From Asparagopsis taxiformis (Eukaryota; Rhodophyta; Florideophyceae; Bonnemaisoniales; Bonnemaisoniaceae), in the NCBI GenBank assembly GCA_030407315.1, contig JALQPE010000062.1, forward strand, positions 1 to 64,000: a stretch of 64,000 nt of DNA. The letters are read 5' to 3'. Below the pieces are notes generated by a model. It made no database searches, had not been told where the DNA came from, and saw only the letters and a list, made by a program, of their open reading frames with translations. Below are positions 60,981 through 64,000 of this stretch, piece after piece; the first letter of the stretch is position 1; every line of letters starts with the position of its first letter. Position numbers and translations under genes: made by a program.

Positions 60981-63900
60981 CTAGCCGTCGGAAAACTGTT
61001 CTTCCTCTTCGTCCTCACTATGATAGTGAACTAGATATCCAGGTTGTCCCGGCAGAAGAGGCACTACCGGGGCCACACTCGGTGTGTGCATTACATCCTT
61101 GCGAGGTTCTGTCGTCTTCATCCGCATCATTCGGAGCTGCCCTGTCTTCGGCCTACCATCTTTCTTGACCGGGATGGGAACAACTGTCTTGTGGCGAACA
61201 TTGACAGGTGCCGGTTGACTTTGCCTTGCAGACCGGCGCGGAGCATTGGCGATGACTTCTTCTTCGAATCCCAACCGCCTGATGAAACCAAACGAAACAT
61301 TGTCGGGAATCGGATACGACGCATTCCTGAAATACGTGTGATACCTCGTTGTCGTGTGTGACACAACTCTGTCGACATGCCCTGCCCCGGCATGTTGTAC
61401 ATGGCCGTGACCGATGAAGACTGAACGTGGCGGAACGATTACCTTCTTCAGCTTCATCGTCTTGGCGTACATATCTAATTCCAGCGCTTTGGAAAAGACG
61501 TACTTGTGGGACCCTGGACACACCCAGATAGGGAATGGGTCATCTCCGTTGGCAATAACAAAGTAACCCGGAAGTTGATCTTTGCGGTCGCGAGGAGGAA
61601 CAGGGAAATCATTGTGTGGGACCTGCCGAGGACACCCCTTTCCCGTTATCAAAAACCGTCCCCCAGATGCCGGCATGACAAGTTTTTCTCCCGGTAAACC
61701 GCACTCCTCCAGCCCTGTCAGCCGGACAAGGATTCCCAACCACACATCCAGCAGGGCTCGCCGCGTCACAAACTTGAACCGGTCGATATGCGTCTCATCG
61801 TTCTCGGCATAGTCAACCAGGCAGTGGCGCGTAGACGTGAAGCGAGCCCTCCCTCATTCCGGTTCTTCTCGTCTGTTTCATCGTCCCCCGTATTGACAAT
61901 GGGACTCCACAGCTGCCGGTTCCCAGGGTCCTTGTGCACCTGCTCCCCCTCCCACGTTCCCAAAAAGTACCGAAACAATTCCTGGTTAGGAATTTCTTCC
62001 ATGAGACCCAAGTCAAATGGGAACTTGTCCGACGCATCTAGGTAGCTTACATCCGCGAAATTGTGCATCACCGTATACCCTCGCTCGTTGATTTCCGTTC
62101 GGCAATTGTGGAAGTACGCCATACCAGTGCCGGCCTCATACGAATCCTTCCAGCTTGTAGACATTCGCGCAACCTGAGCGAAGTCCAGCCTCGAGGGTAG
62201 AAACGTCGATGTAGGCTCACACATCGCCTTGGCAGCCATCTTCCACGCTGCGAAGAACATCGGATAGACGTGATCGATTTCGAATAGCACACGAGCCCGA
62301 TGTTCTTCCGGAATATGCAGCCCCTCAAACACAGGGTCCATCGCCACTTGCTTCAAATACCTCACCTCTCTGCCCTCCTCATCGATTTCCACACTCTCCA
62401 ATAACAACCTGAGCTCAATCGGGGGCAGACAGCCAACCCTCACCGATGCGATGACATCCGCGGGACGCTGCGCCAGATGATGCCCTTCGGCTCGGTCTTC
62501 GAAATCGTCAGGAAGAGACGGCATACGGTCGTCGAAGAGGAGGTCGTCTTCAGAAGGAGAGTCACGAACGATGTAACCGTCTTCATCGACTTCCACTCCT
62601 TCCGGAACAGTGAATGTAATTGTCACTTCGCGGACCCCCTTGCTTTCGACTTGGCCCTCGTCTGCACCCTGTTTGTCTTCCTCGTCCGAAGCGGTATGGA
62701 CAGATTCTTGGTTGGAGGGAGTCGCACCAGCACGTTGGTTATCTTGGGGGACAATCTCAACGGCAGAATCGGGGGAACGGGCGGAGTCTTCGTCAACCTC
62801 ATCACCGGAAGCAGTGGCTTGTTGTTGATCGGTGGGTTTATCAACAACGGCCTGCTCTTCTTCCCCGGCGGATTGTTGTACCACAACCGGCTCTTCTTCC
62901 TCGAGGCGTGTGCTCCCGTCGAGCGAAGTCGCTGTGAACGGCGGCGGATGCCATGCGAAGCAGGCTCATGTTCGACATTCCGCTGCTTCTTGTGAGTGAG
63001 TCTCACATTGGCAGCAGAAGGGCGGCGTTTGCGTCGAGCCTTAGTCTTCTTCTTCAATGTCGGATTGAAAAACTCTTTCAAGTTCGTTTCCAAATCCTGT
63101 AAACGCGTGGTTCTCCGTCGCATTCGAACCTCACTGCTCCGGTCGTCCCCTCTATACATTGCAATGGCATTGGTGAGATGCCATTGCAACTCCTTCGGCT
63201 GCTTAACCGACCCAATTGCCATCTCTGTGCTCAGAAATGACTTGCGCATAATACTCTTTGGGCGCCCAAACGCAGCGTACAGAGAATTTGCTATTGCAGT
63301 CACGCGACGGACGTATGTATAAAAGTCGTTCACGTCAAAGCGTCCATCCGGACGTCCGCCATGAGCAGGGTTCAAGTACTCCGAAAGACCACGCAAGACG
63401 AAGACAAAGTTTTCTTCCAGCAACTCGCGCACTATCTTGTGGTCCAGGTGCGTTATCCCAATCTCGTTGCGGCGCTCGGAATTGTTCAGCTCACGCAACA
63501 CGTCGTCGAGAACAGGATGCTTCAGCGTTGCTATAGCCAAACGCGTCCACCGCCGAGCCGTGTTCGTCGAATTCATCATCCCCATGAACTGCGCCTCGAA
63601 CAATGTTCGGATGACATCAGACTCACGCAAGTCGCCAGCGTTTTCCACGTTGTTTGCAACAGCAATCGTACGGATGAACTGCTGGATGGACGACAAGATT
63701 CGAACCAGGGAGCGCTCCGTCAGTTGCGTCCCAGTCGTATGGTTCGACTCTGCACTCTTGTGGATGATCTCATGAGGCTGGAGATCACTGTCGTCCTTGC
63801 GGCGAAGGTAGTACACATCCAGAGGCTGAGTAACCCAGCGCAAGCGGTTTGCCTCCTGTGGCAGCTTGGTTCTGTGCATACGGGTGAGGCGCGTGAAGTC

Positions 63901-64000
63901 ATCCGCAATGCTATGCATAGCATTGAGACGATGCAGTCCGTCGATCACGGTCACGTTCGCATTGGCATGGAATTTGCCATTCTGGAACAGACGCGTGTCG
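60981..64000 (-). pseudogene. ParB/Srx-2OG dioxygenase gene C, frameshifted, running off the window
   Basis: On the minus strand, from the window edge: a ParB block with TVIDGLHRLNAM (DGLHR near 63935) and a long helical region to ~63200. A basic linker follows (RRKRRPSAANV, 62950-63060), and near 62900 the frame changes into an acidic linker. Next comes a region to 61766 ending GTWEGEQVHKDPGNRQLWSP. A further frame change near 61850 leads to the dioxygenase: HND (HxD), FPIWVCPGSHKYV, VIVPPRSVFIGHGHVQHAG (distal His) and RYHTYF. It ends with an acidic tail at 60981. It is the most diverged of the three ParB-dioxygenase lineages here. If the frame changes were sequencing errors it could be a live gene. 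Confidence 0.7.

Larger units (their letters stand above)
57655..64000 (+). repeat. Unit X, right copy
   Basis: Its inner end begins CGTCTGTGTTCTCGG. The first ~4.45 kb repeat 1-3555 in inverse orientation, and the extra length is due to amplified repeats at 59275-60720. Beyond 62104 there is no counterpart in the window. It carries ParB-dioxygenase gene C on the minus strand, running out of the window. The inner terminus cuts ParB gene D; the left copy's identical terminus cuts a copia leader. Confidence 0.8.

Noticed and set aside
1..64000. A single giant transposon with multi-kilobase terminal inverted repeats
   Set aside because: The inverted copies share a precise inner end, not an outer one, and continue past both window edges. 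Two facing copies of one element explain this better.

Overview
This is a transposon-dense, intron-poor eukaryotic nuclear region. The evidence is three families of Ty1/copia LTR retrotransposons primed by an initiator-tRNA fragment, spliceosomal-type GT..AG introns in those elements, decayed hAT and Plavaka/CACTA-like DNA transposons, many foldback elements, and no operons, rRNA or genuine tRNA genes. Large uninterrupted ORFs and copia richness would fit a red-alga-like genome, but the lineage is an inference and cannot be settled from the sequence.

Layout. 1-3555 and 57655-64000 are two inverted copies of one unit (called unit X here). It carries a ParB-domain/2-oxoglutarate dioxygenase gene, ~390-500 bp tandem repeats and a purine/pyrimidine-skewed tract. 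Both copies stop at exactly the same base on their inner side, so they look like two copies of an element with a defined end. 3556-4628 is a truncated copia (LTR plus leader). 4629-12388 is module A: a Plavaka-like DDE transposase (5' truncated) followed by a ParB-dioxygenase gene. 12703-20800 holds a short-TIR element, a truncated ParB gene (E), a decayed hAT transposase and fragments. 20813-30320 is a ParB/beta-class DNA methyltransferase gene split by a complete, apparently young copia (copia-1, 20979-27541, 5-bp target duplication CCCAC, intact 1358-residue Gag-Pol). 31152-44840 is a nest of three decayed copia elements. 44850-46150 holds a small TIR element, a 35-bp minisatellite and a long hairpin. 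47119-55253 is module B, a paralogue of module A in the same order: Plavaka-like transposase (nonsense and frameshift mutations), then ParB-dioxygenase (one 3' frameshift). Foldback clusters of 39-bp palindromes sit on both sides of the module B ParB gene. 56721-57654 is another ParB gene (D) cut off by unit X.

How it fits together. Six distinct ParB/Srx-fold loci occur in 64 kb. All share a DGxHR box, and those that keep their C-termini carry either a 2OG-Fe(II) dioxygenase or a DPPY-type DNA methyltransferase. Twice the ParB-dioxygenase gene lies directly downstream of a Plavaka-like transposase. The most interesting reading is a family of mobile elements whose passenger is a ParB-guided DNA-base-modifying enzyme. 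The domains and gene order are seen in the sequence; the DNA-modification role is inferred.
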